51,189 nt of DNA, taken from positions 1 through 51,189 of the forward strand of contig VFZE01000043.1 in NCBI GenBank assembly GCA_016871315.1, in the 5' to 3' direction. The number at the start of each line of letters is the position of its first letter. Position 1 is the first letter of the stretch. Below are positions 23,261 through 30,857 of the stretch, piece after piece. Both the position numbers and the translations under genes were made by a program. Source of the DNA: Acidimicrobiia bacterium (GTDB lineage Bacteria; Acidobacteriota; Terriglobia; Bryobacterales; Bryobacteraceae). The notes below the pieces were generated by a model. It was not told the origin of the DNA. It searched no databases and saw only the letters and a list, made by a program, of their open reading frames with translations.

Positions 23261-24792
23261 GCGCGGCGTAGTTTGTCCCACGGAACGACGCCGCAACGGT
23301 TGGCCCAGGACTCATACATCCCTTTCATGCGTTCGGCGCGCAGGGCGTCGGAAGCTGCAAGATTGTTGAGCTCGGTACGGTCGGCGTCAAGGTCGTAAAG
23401 TTCCCAGCCGCCCGGGTGCCGCGAGACCAGTTTCCACCTGCCTTCACGGACGGCGCGGTTGCCTTCGTGTTCCCAGTAGAGAGCAGGGTGCGCCTGACGC
23501 GTTTTGCCGTCGAAAATGGGCGTAAGACTGCGGCCTTCAAGCGCGAGGACGGGCTTGCCGCGGTGCGTTGCGGGGTAGCGTGCGCCGGCGATGTCGAGAC
23601 AGGTTGCCATGACATCGATTAAATGGCCCGGCTGGTGGGTGAGCGAGCCGGCCTTCTTGATGCGCGCGGGCCAGTGGGCGATAAAAGGTGTGGCGATGCC
23701 GCCTTCATGGACCCAGTGCTTGTAGAGGCGGAAGGGAGTGTTGGAGGCGTTGGCCCAGGGAGTGCGGTAGCTGGTGAACGAATCCGCGGGGCCGGGCAGG
23801 CCGGGACGCTCGCCGCCAATGTTCTCCTCCGCACAGCCGCCATTGTCGGAGAGGAACATGATGAGCGTGTTGTCGAGCTTGCGCGCGGCTTCGAGTTTGG
23901 CGATGAGGCGGCCGATGCCTTGATCCATGCGATCGATTTGTGCGGCGTAGACGGCCATGCGGAGGTCCCATTCGTCTTTGTTGGTGACGTTGTCCCAGGC
24001 AGGGACCTTGGCATCACGTGGAGTAATGGGCCACTTCTTCTCGACAATGCCCAATTCGATCATGCGCTCGTGGCGGCTTGCGCGTAGCCGGTCCCAGCCA
24101 GACAGGTACTTGCCGCGGTAGCGTGCGATGTCGTCGGGCCAGGCGTGGAGCGGCCAGTGCGGGGCGGTGTAGGCGAGGTAGAGGAAGAACGGGTCGCGGC
24201 CGGTGTGCGAGTCCAGGAAATTGACGGCGTTGTCAGTGAAGGCGTCCGTCATGTAGAAGGAGTCTCCGGAGGGGGTGTGAGGCTCGTTATCGATGGCCAT
24301 CTGACGGCCCGGGTCGAGACGGAAGAAATTGGAGCCGCCGCTGATCAAGCCGTAGTAACGGTCAAATCCACGGTCGCAGGGCCAGTGAGGGCGGCGCTCG
24401 CCGACGTGCCACTTGCCGGACATGTAGGTGCGGTAGCCGGCGGGCTTCAGCGCCTCGGCGATGGTGACGCAGCGGTCGTTAAGGTAGCCCTGATAGGCGG
24501 GATGGCCACGGTCGTTGACCATGTGGCCGACGCCGGTCTGGTGATTGTAGAGGCCGGTGAGGAGAGAGGCGCGCGTGGGGCAGCAGCGCGCGGTGTTGTA
24601 GAACTGGGTGAAGCGGATGCCTCGGCGGGCGAGGCGGTCGAGGTTGGGCGTGCGCACTTCGCCTCCGTAACAGCCGATGTCGGAGTAGCCCATGTCGTCC
24701 GCCATGATGAGGATGATGTTGGGGCGCGAGGAGGATTGCGCGGAGACTGTGGCTGCGCAGGCGGCGGAGGCGAGGAACTCTCGGCGGTTCAT
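23257..24792 (-). CDS. Exported arylsulfatase A-type sulfatase
   Basis: Alkaline-phosphatase-fold type I sulfatase. Features: a Tat-like signal (MNRREFLASAACAATVSA), the metal-binding start IILIMADDMGYSDIGCYG, the formylglycine signature C-C-P-T-R at 70-74 (Cys70 is the modified residue), SGKWHVGERRP, and the distal site FLSDNGGCAEEN. 511 aa. It hydrolyses sulfate esters, probably of polysaccharides, in the periplasm. It is divergent from the membrane protein gene at 24843 with 50 bp between them. The target sugar cannot be deduced. A second sulfatase lies at 47307. No formylglycine-generating enzyme gene is seen in the window. Confidence 0.9.
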   Translation of the reverse strand: MNRREFLASAACAATVSAQSSSRPNIILIMADDMGYSDIGCYGGEVRTPNLDRLARRGIRFTQFYNTARCCPTRASLLTGLYNHQTGVGHMVNDRGHPAYQGYLNDRCVTIAEALKPAGYRTYMSGKWHVGERRPHWPCDRGFDRYYGLISGGSNFFRLDPGRQMAIDNEPHTPSGDSFYMTDAFTDNAVNFLDSHTGRDPFFLYLAYTAPHWPLHAWPDDIARYRGKYLSGWDRLRASRHERMIELGIVEKKWPITPRDAKVPAWDNVTNKDEWDLRMAVYAAQIDRMDQGIGRLIAKLEAARKLDNTLIMFLSDNGGCAEENIGGERPGLPGPADSFTSYRTPWANASNTPFRLYKHWVHEGGIATPFIAHWPARIKKAGSLTHQPGHLIDVMATCLDIAGARYPATHRGKPVLALEGRSLTPIFDGKTRQAHPALYWEHEGNRAVREGRWKLVSRHPGGWELYDLDADRTELNNLAASDALRAERMKGMYESWANRCGVVPWDKLRRA

Positions 24793-24842
24793 CTGAAGAT
24801 GATACCTGAGACGAATGGCAGGTACGTTAGACTGAATTCTTT

Positions 24843-25439
24843 ATGCGATTTAAACGACTGGCGACGATGCTTCTGGGGATCTGGATCGGGGCGAGCCTGC
24901 TCATGAACTGGATCGGGAAGGCGGGTCCGGAAACGGTGGAGACAGTGGTGCGGTCGCAGAGCGCCAAGGCGCAGAAGCATGTCAAGGAACTGGGCGCGGG
25001 CAAGACGAGATCGCTGCTGCGGTTTCAAGTGGCCGAGCAGAACTTTCAGTATTTCCAGCGCTGGGAGCTGATGCAGTTGCCGCTGGGAATGTTGTTGATC
25101 GTGATGCTGCTGTTTGAGACGAAAGCGAACCGGTTGATCCTGGGGGGGCTGCTGGCGATGTTGACAATTGTCGCGATTGAGTACTGGCTGATCACGCCGC
25201 AGATCACCGAGATCGGGCGCGCGGTCCATTTCACGACGCAGGAGGACATGGTGCCGGAGCGGGAGGCGATGTGGAATTACGAGCGTGCCTACTCGATGAT
25301 GGAGGTCGTGAAGCTGGGGGTGGGCGGGATTCTGGCGCTGCGGCTGATGTACAGCGAGAAGTCAGCGAAGGTGCGGCGGAGAAGACGGAAGAAGGTCGAT
25401 GCGGTCGATGACGCCGATGACAGCCATGTCGATGGGTGA
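24843..25439 (+). CDS. Integral membrane protein of unknown function
   Basis: Four likely transmembrane helices: residues 5-24, ~80-95, ~100-120, and ~160-175 before a basic tail (KVRRRRRKK). A polar, helical loop of about 50 residues (TVETVVRSQSAKAQKHVKEL) lies between helices 1 and 2. I recognise no catalytic motif. It resembles small DUF4149-like membrane proteins in layout only. The 3' end overlaps the convergent BMC-P gene by 78 bp, which is unusual and suggests that the last ~25 residues (KVDAVDDADDSHVDG) were gained by read-through. Divergent from the sulfatase gene. Confidence 0.65.
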   Translation: MRFKRLATMLLGIWIGASLLMNWIGKAGPETVETVVRSQSAKAQKHVKELGAGKTRSLLRFQVAEQNFQYFQRWELMQLPLGMLLIVMLLFETKANRLILGGLLAMLTIVAIEYWLITPQITEIGRAVHFTTQEDMVPEREAMWNYERAYSMMEVVKLGVGGILALRLMYSEKSAKVRRRRRKKVDAVDDADDSHVDG

Positions 25440-25655
25440 TTCGGGGCGGCCGACGCTGGTCATGGCGGAAAAGCCTTCGGTGACGAGCAGGACGCGGTCG
25501 CCGATGCCGGCATCGGCGGAATCGAGGGCAACGACGGCGTCGCCGCGGTCGGAACCGTCGAGGTTGAGGGGCTGAACAAGAAGGGCTTTGCGGCCTTCGT
25601 GGGAGGCGTGCTTTTGTGTGGCGACTACGTCGCCGATGACGCGCGCGATCAACAT
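25362..25655 (-). CDS. BMC-P vertex protein (EutN/CcmL), copy 3
   Basis: A 97-aa pentameric microcompartment protein: MLIARVIGDVVATQKHASHEGRKALLVQPLN, AVVALDSADAGIGDRVLLVTEG and the conserved PIDMAVIGVIDRID end. BMC-P pentamers cap the vertices of the shell. ATG 25655 starts at the usual family N-terminus and overlaps copy 2 by 7 bp; a longer reading to 25784 has an arginine-rich, non-homologous leader. It is last in the operon. Confidence 0.85.
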   Translation of the reverse strand: MLIARVIGDVVATQKHASHEGRKALLVQPLNLDGSDRGDAVVALDSADAGIGDRVLLVTEGFSAMTSVGRPESPIDMAVIGVIDRIDLLPSSPPHLR

Positions 25656-25951
25656 GGTGGCTGCTCGTTCAGGGGGCGGCGGGAGCGGTCGACGTGGAGT
25701 TCGTCGACGATGGCGACGATGGTGTTGTCGGTGGGCACTTCGGCGGGAAGGAACGGGAAGCTGGACTCCTTGCCGCGGCACCAATAGATGAGTTCACCGG
25801 CCCCGGCTCCGACGGCGTCGGCGCAGACAAGGCGCTTGCCGGTGGGAGTGAGTTCCGGGGTGAGGGGCTGGATCACGAGCAGGCGCTGGCCTTCCAGAGC
25901 CTGGTTCTTCACGGTGGACCAGACGCGGCCTACGACACGGCCTAGCATCAT
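25649..25951 (-). CDS. BMC-P vertex protein (EutN/CcmL), copy 2
   Basis: A 100-aa BMC-P protein: MLGRVVGRVWSTVKNQALEGQRLLVIQPLTPE, LVCADAVGAGAGELIYWCRGKE, and TDNTIVAIVDELHV in place of the more common PxDxAVIGIVD. The WCRGKESSFPF segment resembles the loop of CcmL-like members that differ from copies 1 and 3, so the three paralogues are clearly not recent duplicates. It overlaps copy 1 by 4 bp (ATGA) and copy 3 by 7 bp. Confidence 0.85.
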   Translation of the reverse strand: MMLGRVVGRVWSTVKNQALEGQRLLVIQPLTPELTPTGKRLVCADAVGAGAGELIYWCRGKESSFPFLPAEVPTDNTIVAIVDELHVDRSRRPLNEQPPC

Positions 25952-26244
25952 TTGGATGCCTTGCCTTTCGGCGCCGGCTCATCCAGGCTGAGGGAATCGA
26001 CGATGCCGATGATGGAGGTGTCCACGGGCGTGTCCTTGCAGCCTTCCGCCATCCGCGCGGAGGAGCCGGAGACAGCGAGGACGAGTTCGCGGTAACCTGC
26101 GCTGACGGTATCGACGGCGACGACGTAGCTGGACTCTTCCTTGCCTTCCGGGGTGACGGGGCGGAGGATGAGCAGCTTCTTGCCTTCCAGCCGCGGGTCC
26201 TTGCGGGTTGCGACGACGGTGCCCACCACGCGGGCCAGGATCAT
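25948..26244 (-). CDS. BMC-P vertex protein (EutN/CcmL), copy 1
   Basis: A 98-aa BMC-P protein with MILARVVGTVVATRKDPRLEGKKLLILRPV, YVVAVDTVSAGYRELVLAVSGSSAR and VDTSIIGIVDSL. Typical pentameric fold. The C-terminal tail (SLDEPAPKGKASK) is basic and flexible. It lies 33 bp after the BMC-H gene and overlaps copy 2 (ATGA). Three different BMC-P genes in one locus is the pattern known for PVM-type (Planctomycete/Verrucomicrobia) microcompartments that degrade fucose and rhamnose. Confidence 0.87.
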   Translation of the reverse strand: MILARVVGTVVATRKDPRLEGKKLLILRPVTPEGKEESSYVVAVDTVSAGYRELVLAVSGSSARMAEGCKDTPVDTSIIGIVDSLSLDEPAPKGKASK

Positions 26245-26277
26245 GGAACGACCTTTCCAGGAGGCAGCAGCCGGGGG

Positions 26278-26568
26278 CTACTTGCCGGAGTTGGCCTTGC
26301 CGATGGGCAGGACATCTTCCAGGCTCGGGTGTGGGCGCGGGATGACGTGGACGGAGATGAGTTCGCCCACGCGGCGCGCGGCGGCGGCGCCGGCATCGGT
26401 GGCGGCGCGCACGGCGGCGACGTCGCCGCGGACAAGCGCGGTGACATAACCGGAGCCGATCTTCTCCCATCCGACCATGGTAACTTTCGCGGCCTTGACC
26501 ATGGCGTCAGCGGCTTCAATCATCGCCACCAGACCGCGTGTCTCAATCATTCCTAAAGCTTCACCCAT
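26278..26568 (-). CDS. BMC-H shell protein (PduA/EutM-like)
   Basis: A 96-aa hexamer-forming shell protein: [24 protein letters not shown], then the pore loop KIGSGYVT, then [25 protein letters not shown] and the usual [10 protein letters not shown]. These residues identify a standard BMC-H. Hexamers tile the facets, and the KIGSG loop lines the central pore. It is the only BMC-H here, and no BMC-T or second BMC-H is present, so the shell would be simple. It is placed between the aldolase and the three BMC-P genes. Confidence 0.9.
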   Translation of the reverse strand: MGEALGMIETRGLVAMIEAADAMVKAAKVTMVGWEKIGSGYVTALVRGDVAAVRAATDAGAAAARRVGELISVHVIPRPHPSLEDVLPIGKANSGK

Positions 26569-26624
26569 TCAGCCTCCAACTACATCAATGTATCTGAAAT
26601 CGCGGCGCTTCGCACGGACCCTGT

Positions 26625-27404
26625 TCAGGCCACGCCGCGCGCCTTTACTGCTTCATCCACCAGCGCGATCAATTCCTCGCGCGTCACTTCGAATTTCGAT
26701 CCCGGGGCGCCGATGTCCTCGGCGGAGATTGGACAGCCGGGTTCGCCGCTCACTTTCGCCTTGATGCCGTAGCGGGTGCGCGAGTCGAGCAGCTTGTCGA
26801 CCTCCAGGCGCGGGAGCACTTTGGCGCCACCGAGCAACTCGGCAACCAACGCAATGCGGGCGTAATGTTCGACGGTCTCCATTTTGAAGAAGGCCTTGTA
26901 GACCTCCTCGGCGTAGCAGACGGCGCCGTGATTGGCCATCATGATGGCGTCGTACTTGGGAATATAGGGCAGCATCGGATCGGTGAGCGCCGGCGTGCCG
27001 GGCAGGCCGTATTCGGCGAGGGGCACGCAGCCGAGACCGATGATGACTTCCGGCAGCAGCGCCTGATTCAGCACGCGGCCGGCGGTGGCGAATCCGGTGG
27101 AGACGGGCGGATGGGCGTGGACGACGGCGTTGACGTCCGGGCGCATCTCGTAGACGGTTAGATGCATGAGGATCTCCGAGGTGCGCTCCTTGCGGCCCTC
27201 GATCTTGTTGCCCTTCATGTCGCAGATGATGAGATCCTCGGGGGCCATCATCCCCTTGGAGACGCCGGTGGGGGTGCACAGCAGGCGGTCCGGACCGAGG
27301 CGGATGGAGATGTTGCCGTCGTTAGCGGCGACCCAGCCCTTTTGGTAGACAAGGCGGCCTATGTTGACAATGTCTTCGCGCAGCTCGCGTTCGCTCTTTT
27401 GCAT
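26625..27404 (-). CDS. Class II aldolase, fuculose-phosphate type (BMC cargo)
   Basis: Zn-dependent class II aldolase/adducin fold of 259 aa: NDGNISIRL, a TPTGVSKGMM phosphate site, the Zn-binding HAHPPVSTGF and HGAVCYAEE region, and ALTDPMLPYIPKYDAIMMANHGA. In PVM-type compartments a homologous enzyme cleaves L-fuculose-1-P or L-rhamnulose-1-P, giving DHAP and lactaldehyde, which the shell sequesters. After a ~30-residue linker (GEPGCPISAEDIGAPGSKFE) the protein ends in an amphipathic helix (TREELIALVDEAVKARG) that resembles an encapsulation peptide. That peptide role is inferred. It lies 24 bp after the TPR gene. Confidence 0.85.
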   Translation of the reverse strand: MQKSERELREDIVNIGRLVYQKGWVAANDGNISIRLGPDRLLCTPTGVSKGMMAPEDLIICDMKGNKIEGRKERTSEILMHLTVYEMRPDVNAVVHAHPPVSTGFATAGRVLNQALLPEVIIGLGCVPLAEYGLPGTPALTDPMLPYIPKYDAIMMANHGAVCYAEEVYKAFFKMETVEHYARIALVAELLGGAKVLPRLEVDKLLDSRTRYGIKAKVSGEPGCPISAEDIGAPGSKFEVTREELIALVDEAVKARGVA

Positions 27405-27428
27405 CCGAATGTTTGATTGTAGCAGGCA

Positions 27429-28334
27429 TTAGCGTGAGCCTCCGGTGAGTGCGCGGATATCGGCGCGATGGGTGAGCCAAGGGTCGGGCGGATGGCCGTT
27501 CAGGATACGGCGGGCGCGGGCGGCGGCTTGTTTCGATTCGTTGTTACGGTTGAGGCGACGAAGGGTATGTGCCCAGGCGGCGTAGAGGGAGCCGGTGACA
27601 CGGTGATCCGGGCCGAACGCGGGTTCGGCAATGGCGACGGCGTCGCGCCAGTGTGGTTCGGCGGCCGCGTGCCGGGCGTTGAGGGTTAATACACGGGCGA
27701 GGTTCCCTTCGCCGAAGGCGAGATGGGGGTGGTTTGGGGGAAGGCTTTTGCGCCAGATGGCGAGAGCAGTTTCCAGGTCCGCGATGGCTTCCAGGGGCCG
27801 GCGTTCGGCGGCGTGGAGGAGGCCGCGGTTGGAGAAGAGGAAGGCGGCCTCCGGCGACTTGTGGTTTTCGAGAAGAGAGAGAGCTTCGGCGTAGGCGGAA
27901 GCGGCTTCGCGGAGTTTGCCCCAGGCTTGCAGTGTGACTGCAAGGTTGGAGAGCATGCGGGCTTTTGCCGCATCGTTGGGGGTGAGAATGGCAAGAGCGC
28001 GGCGGGTGTGTGATTCGGCGAGGGAGAGGCGGTGGAGTTGGAAGTAGAGAGAGCCGAGACCATTGAGGGCTTCGGCATGTGCGGGGCTATCCGGGGCGCG
28101 GGATTCGAGCAGGACAAGGGCTTTGCGGTAATGAAGTTCGGCCTCGTTGTGGAGGAAGAGGTCCTGTTCGGCGGAGGCGAGGCCGGTGAGAGCGCTTGCG
28201 GTGAGGAGAGCATCGGAGGCGGAGCAGGAGAGGGCGAGCGAGAATGCGTCGCGGGCCTGACGGAGTTGGCCGGCGGCGAGGAGAGACTGAGGGAGGTGGA
28301 GGGAGCAGAGGGCGAGGAGGAATGCGGCTATCAT
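27429..28334 (-). CDS. TPR protein at head of BMC operon
   Basis: A 301-aa protein made of about seven TPR-like helix pairs, e.g. AEALNGLGSLYFQLHRLSLA, ARMLSNLAVTLQAWGKLREA and FLFSNRGLLHAAERRPLEAI. ATG 28334 gives a hydrophobic N-terminus (MIAAFLLALCSLHLPQSLLA), which could be a signal peptide, although the first TPR begins directly after it. It sits under the double-operator promoter, 24 bp before the aldolase, so the BMC genes are expected to be co-transcribed with it. No such protein belongs to the described PVM core. It could be a scaffold; the cytoplasm-versus-export question is open. Confidence 0.65.
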   Translation of the reverse strand: MIAAFLLALCSLHLPQSLLAAGQLRQARDAFSLALSCSASDALLTASALTGLASAEQDLFLHNEAELHYRKALVLLESRAPDSPAHAEALNGLGSLYFQLHRLSLAESHTRRALAILTPNDAAKARMLSNLAVTLQAWGKLREAASAYAEALSLLENHKSPEAAFLFSNRGLLHAAERRPLEAIADLETALAIWRKSLPPNHPHLAFGEGNLARVLTLNARHAAAEPHWRDAVAIAEPAFGPDHRVTGSLYAAWAHTLRRLNRNNESKQAAARARRILNGHPPDPWLTHRADIRALTGGSR

Positions 28335-28385
28335 AGAACGATCGTTCGTACTTTTTATAGTACGACCGTTCGTTCCTGCTGTCAA
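28335..28385 (-). promoter_or_regulatory. Promoter and double TetR operator of the BMC operon
   Basis: On the minus strand, TTGACA (28385-28380), a 17-bp spacer and TACTAT (28362-28357) form a sigma70 promoter. Two 18-bp copies of a palindromic site cover it: AGTACGACCGTTCGTTCC at 28359-28376 between -35 and -10, and AGAACGATCGTTCGTACT at 28335-28352 over the start region. The copies match at 15 of 18 bases once inverted. Binding by the adjacent TetR would block transcription. The TTGACA overlaps the tetR stop codon (28382-28384). Confidence 0.75.
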
Positions 28386-29029
28386 GCCTTCAGCGCCTTC
28401 CGCCCCGACGGCGTCGCCGACTCCCGCAGCCGCGCCCGGATCCCCGCCTGCGCGCGGGCGAAGGTCTCCTCATCGCAGAAGAGCTGCCATTCCAGGTTGG
28501 CCTGGCCCATCATGCCGGCGAGTTCGAAGACAAGCTGGCGGGGGTCGGTTTTGGGGGCGAGTTGGCGTTTGACTTTCGCGCGGCGGGCTTCGCTTTCCAG
28601 CAAATCGCGCCAGTTAATCATGAGGTTGACGATGCGGTCGCGGACGCGGCCAGGGCGGGAGTCGAATTCCAGCGAGCTTTGGCCGAAGAAACAGCCGCAG
28701 GCAAATACTCGGCGTTCGATGTGGGAGAGCCAGCCGTCGATCAGAGCGATGAGGCGGGCGAGGCCGCCTTCACGATCCATGGCGGGTTCGACGACCTCCT
28801 TGAGGAAGATGCGGAGGGCGGCGTCGAGGGTGGCCATCTGCAGGTCTTCCTTGGAGCCGAAGTGGGCGAAGAGGCCGCTCTTGCTCATGCCGGTTTCCTT
28901 GGCCAGGTGGCCGATGGTGAGGCCTTCCAGGCCGTGGCGGGAAGCGCATTCCACCGCCGCGGAGAGGATGCCGCGCCGGGTCTCCTCGCCTTGCTGTTCC
29001 AGCGCGGACTTGGCACCGGCGTTCTTCAT
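28382..29029 (-). CDS. TetR-family repressor
   Basis: A 215-aa TetR protein: helix-turn-helix at residues ~17-63 with RRGILSAAVECASRHGLEGLT, IGHLAKETGMSKSGLFAHFGSKEDL, and a C-terminal ligand domain typical of the TetR_C 6/13-like groups (a cysteine-containing VFACGCFFGQSSLEF). It is expected to bind the 18-bp sites at 28335-28376 and 29041-29058, the latter just 11 bp upstream of its own ATG, i.e. autoregulation. The gene reads into the promoter of the BMC operon. The inducer is unknown; in related systems it is often an aldehyde, alcohol or CoA ester. Confidence 0.85.
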   Translation of the reverse strand: MKNAGAKSALEQQGEETRRGILSAAVECASRHGLEGLTIGHLAKETGMSKSGLFAHFGSKEDLQMATLDAALRIFLKEVVEPAMDREGGLARLIALIDGWLSHIERRVFACGCFFGQSSLEFDSRPGRVRDRIVNLMINWRDLLESEARRAKVKRQLAPKTDPRQLVFELAGMMGQANLEWQLFCDEETFARAQAGIRARLRESATPSGRKALKA

Positions 29030-29040
29030 AGCCTCATTAA

Positions 29041-29058
29041 AGCACGAATGTTCGTACT
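29041..29058 (-). promoter_or_regulatory. Third copy of the TetR operator, before tetR
   Basis: AGCACGAATGTTCGTACT at 29041-29058 matches the 28335-28352 site at 15 of 18 positions. It lies between the PIG-L stop codon and the tetR ATG (29029), as expected for autorepression. A core promoter is not clear here. Confidence 0.7.
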
Positions 29059-29759
29059 TAAGTGAGAATGTCGACGGGGTGTTTCGAGTAGGCGCGGAGG
29101 GCTTCGGAATAGCGTACGCCGCAGGTTTTGCCGCGGTAGGCGGCGATGGATTCCTTCCACTCCTGCGCGGAGTCGCGGCGCGAGGGATCGTAGGGTGCGC
29201 CGCGGACCAGCGCCATCAGCTTGCCGAGCCACTCGATCGCCATGGGCCATTGCGGGGTGATGTCGACAAACGTGTCGGGTTCAAAGCCGATGGTGTGGCG
29301 TGGGCCGTTATCGAACATGTAGATGCGGGAAGGGGCGCGGTAGTCGGAGCGGCTGAGGAGCTGACCGGCGTTCTTGACGGCGATTTCGGAAAGCTCGGAC
29401 GCGACGCGGTGATCGTCGTGCGTGTCGCGGGGCCAGAGGATGAGAGCCACATCTGGCCTAATCTCATAGGCCAGCTGGGCAACCGATTTTTTGTTGGCGG
29501 TGGTGAGGTCGAACTCGTGGGAGGCGAAATCGAGGAATCGCATACGTGCGCCGTAGTGGTGGGCAAGCTCGGTGGAGCCCTTAACCAGCTCTTCGTGGCG
29601 GCCCTGGATGGGGGGCCAGTTGCGGTAGTCGCCGATCAAGGCGGCGATGACGACGCTCCACTTCTTCTCGATGGCTTGGAGGAGGGTGCCAGGGACTCCA
29701 AACACGCAGTCATCATAGTGTGCGCCGATTGCCAGCAGGGTCTTCGCCATGGCAGGCAT
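29058..29759 (-). CDS. PIG-L/LmbE family deacetylase
   Basis: A Zn-dependent N-deacetylase-like fold. The first motif is [11 protein letters not shown] (the usual AHPDD with Pro replaced by Tyr), the second is [13 protein letters not shown] with the third metal ligand, and [16 protein letters not shown] lies between. 233 aa; family members remove acetyl from GlcNAc-type sugars or bacillithiol/mycothiol precursors. The start is ATG 29759; ATG 29750 (MAKTLLAIG) is an alternative. The stop shares a base with the third operator. It lies 9 bp after the sialidase-like gene, so it is probably co-transcribed with it. Substrate not deducible. Confidence 0.8.
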   Translation of the reverse strand: MPAMAKTLLAIGAHYDDCVFGVPGTLLQAIEKKWSVVIAALIGDYRNWPPIQGRHEELVKGSTELAHHYGARMRFLDFASHEFDLTTANKKSVAQLAYEIRPDVALILWPRDTHDDHRVASELSEIAVKNAGQLLSRSDYRAPSRIYMFDNGPRHTIGFEPDTFVDITPQWPMAIEWLGKLMALVRGAPYDPSRRDSAQEWKESIAAYRGKTCGVRYSEALRAYSKHPVDILT

Positions 29760-29768
29760 CTTATAACG

Positions 29769-30815
29769 TCACGGGCGGAGGATGTCGGATTCAAGCAAAA
29801 TGGCACGGTTGATTTGTTTGCGCTGGTCGGAGGTGTAGATGACGTGGATCTTTTCGTCCTGGGTCTGGATGGCGATGGGGTAGGCGAAAGAGTTGTTGCC
29901 GGTGGCGATGTCGAGATAGTGGGGCCAGGATTTGTCGTGGTCGGAGGAAAGGGCGGCGCGGAGGGGAGTGCGGCGGCTCATGTGATGGTTGTAGACAAGC
30001 ACAAGGCGGCCGCTTTTGAGCTTCAGGAAATCGACGGCGGAGTTGGGGTTGGGGAAGGCGGAGTCGCGGCCCTCGGACCAGGTGAGGCCGCCGTCGCGGG
30101 ATTCGGCGCGGATCATGTAGCCGTCGGTGACGGGGCCGTAGCCGCCGCCGCGGCGGCAGTAGGCGATGAGGTGGCCGGGCGTTAGTTCGACGACGGCGGG
30201 CTGGATGTTGCCGCGCGGGGAGCGGATGATGCCGGATTCCGACCAAGTGCGGGTTTGGGGGCTGAAGCGGAGAAAGCGGGAGGTGGAATCGGGGCCTACG
30301 ATTTCGCGGTCCTCACCGGTTTCGTGATAGACGGGGAGAAGATAGTCGCCGCTGGAGAGCGTGATGGGGCGGTTGCGCACCATCATGCCGGGCTCGAGAG
30401 CGAGCAGAGAGGAATCCGACCAGGTGTTGGCCTGGTCGCGGGAGATCTTCGCCTGGATGCGGGACGTGGACCAGGTGTCGCCGAAGCGGACGACGTAGAA
30501 AAGCCAGACGATGTCGTCGGCCGATTGCCATATAACGGCGTTGCCCAGGGACCGGAAAGGGTCGCTGGCGATTTTGACGGGAGTGGACCATTGGGTCTGG
30601 CCTTTGGGAAGGCGGCTGCCGAAGACAGCGGTGGCATCGGCGTATTCACCGCCGCCGCCGTAGTAGACGAGATAGAGGTCGCCGTTTGAGAGTTCAGTAA
30701 TGCAGGCGGGGTGCTTGTAGGGACCGGTGGGGATTTCTGGGCCGAAGATTTTTTCGATGCGAAGTTCGGCGGGCAGGAGTGCAGCGAGAAGCAGAAGAAC
30801 GGAAAGAGATCGCAT
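29769..30815 (-). CDS. Exported sialidase/BNR-repeat glycosidase-like protein
   Basis: A signal peptide (SLSVLLLLAALLPAELR) is followed by a six-bladed sialidase-type fold with BNR/Asp-box-like turns (SRDQANTWSDSS, SRDGGLTWSEGR, SSDHDKSWPHY). An Arg-rich start (HPACITELSNGDLYLVYYGG) and a RNRPITLSSGDYLLPVYHE stretch fit the exo-sialidase-like family widely found in Acidobacteria. The substrate may be another glycan; classical RIP and Glu/Tyr catalytic residues cannot be confirmed. The start is ATG 30815; a longer ORF to 30968 has no leader. Divergent from the 30858 operon with 42 bp between. Confidence 0.75.
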   Translation of the reverse strand: MRSLSVLLLLAALLPAELRIEKIFGPEIPTGPYKHPACITELSNGDLYLVYYGGGGEYADATAVFGSRLPKGQTQWSTPVKIASDPFRSLGNAVIWQSADDIVWLFYVVRFGDTWSTSRIQAKISRDQANTWSDSSLLALEPGMMVRNRPITLSSGDYLLPVYHETGEDREIVGPDSTSRFLRFSPQTRTWSESGIIRSPRGNIQPAVVELTPGHLIAYCRRGGGYGPVTDGYMIRAESRDGGLTWSEGRDSAFPNPNSAVDFLKLKSGRLVLVYNHHMSRRTPLRAALSSDHDKSWPHYLDIATGNNSFAYPIAIQTQDEKIHVIYTSDQRKQINRAILLESDILRP

Positions 30816-30857
30816 GGCGGGATAGTAACATGGGCGGGGCACAGTACACTGGAAGGT

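Noticed and set aside
28032-30185. Long plus-strand open frame of 717 codons opposite tetR, PIG-L and the sialidase-like gene
   Set aside because: The opposite strand has three genes with clear family motifs. The frame is open because codon bias removes stops; its translation is low-complexity Gly/Val/Glu.
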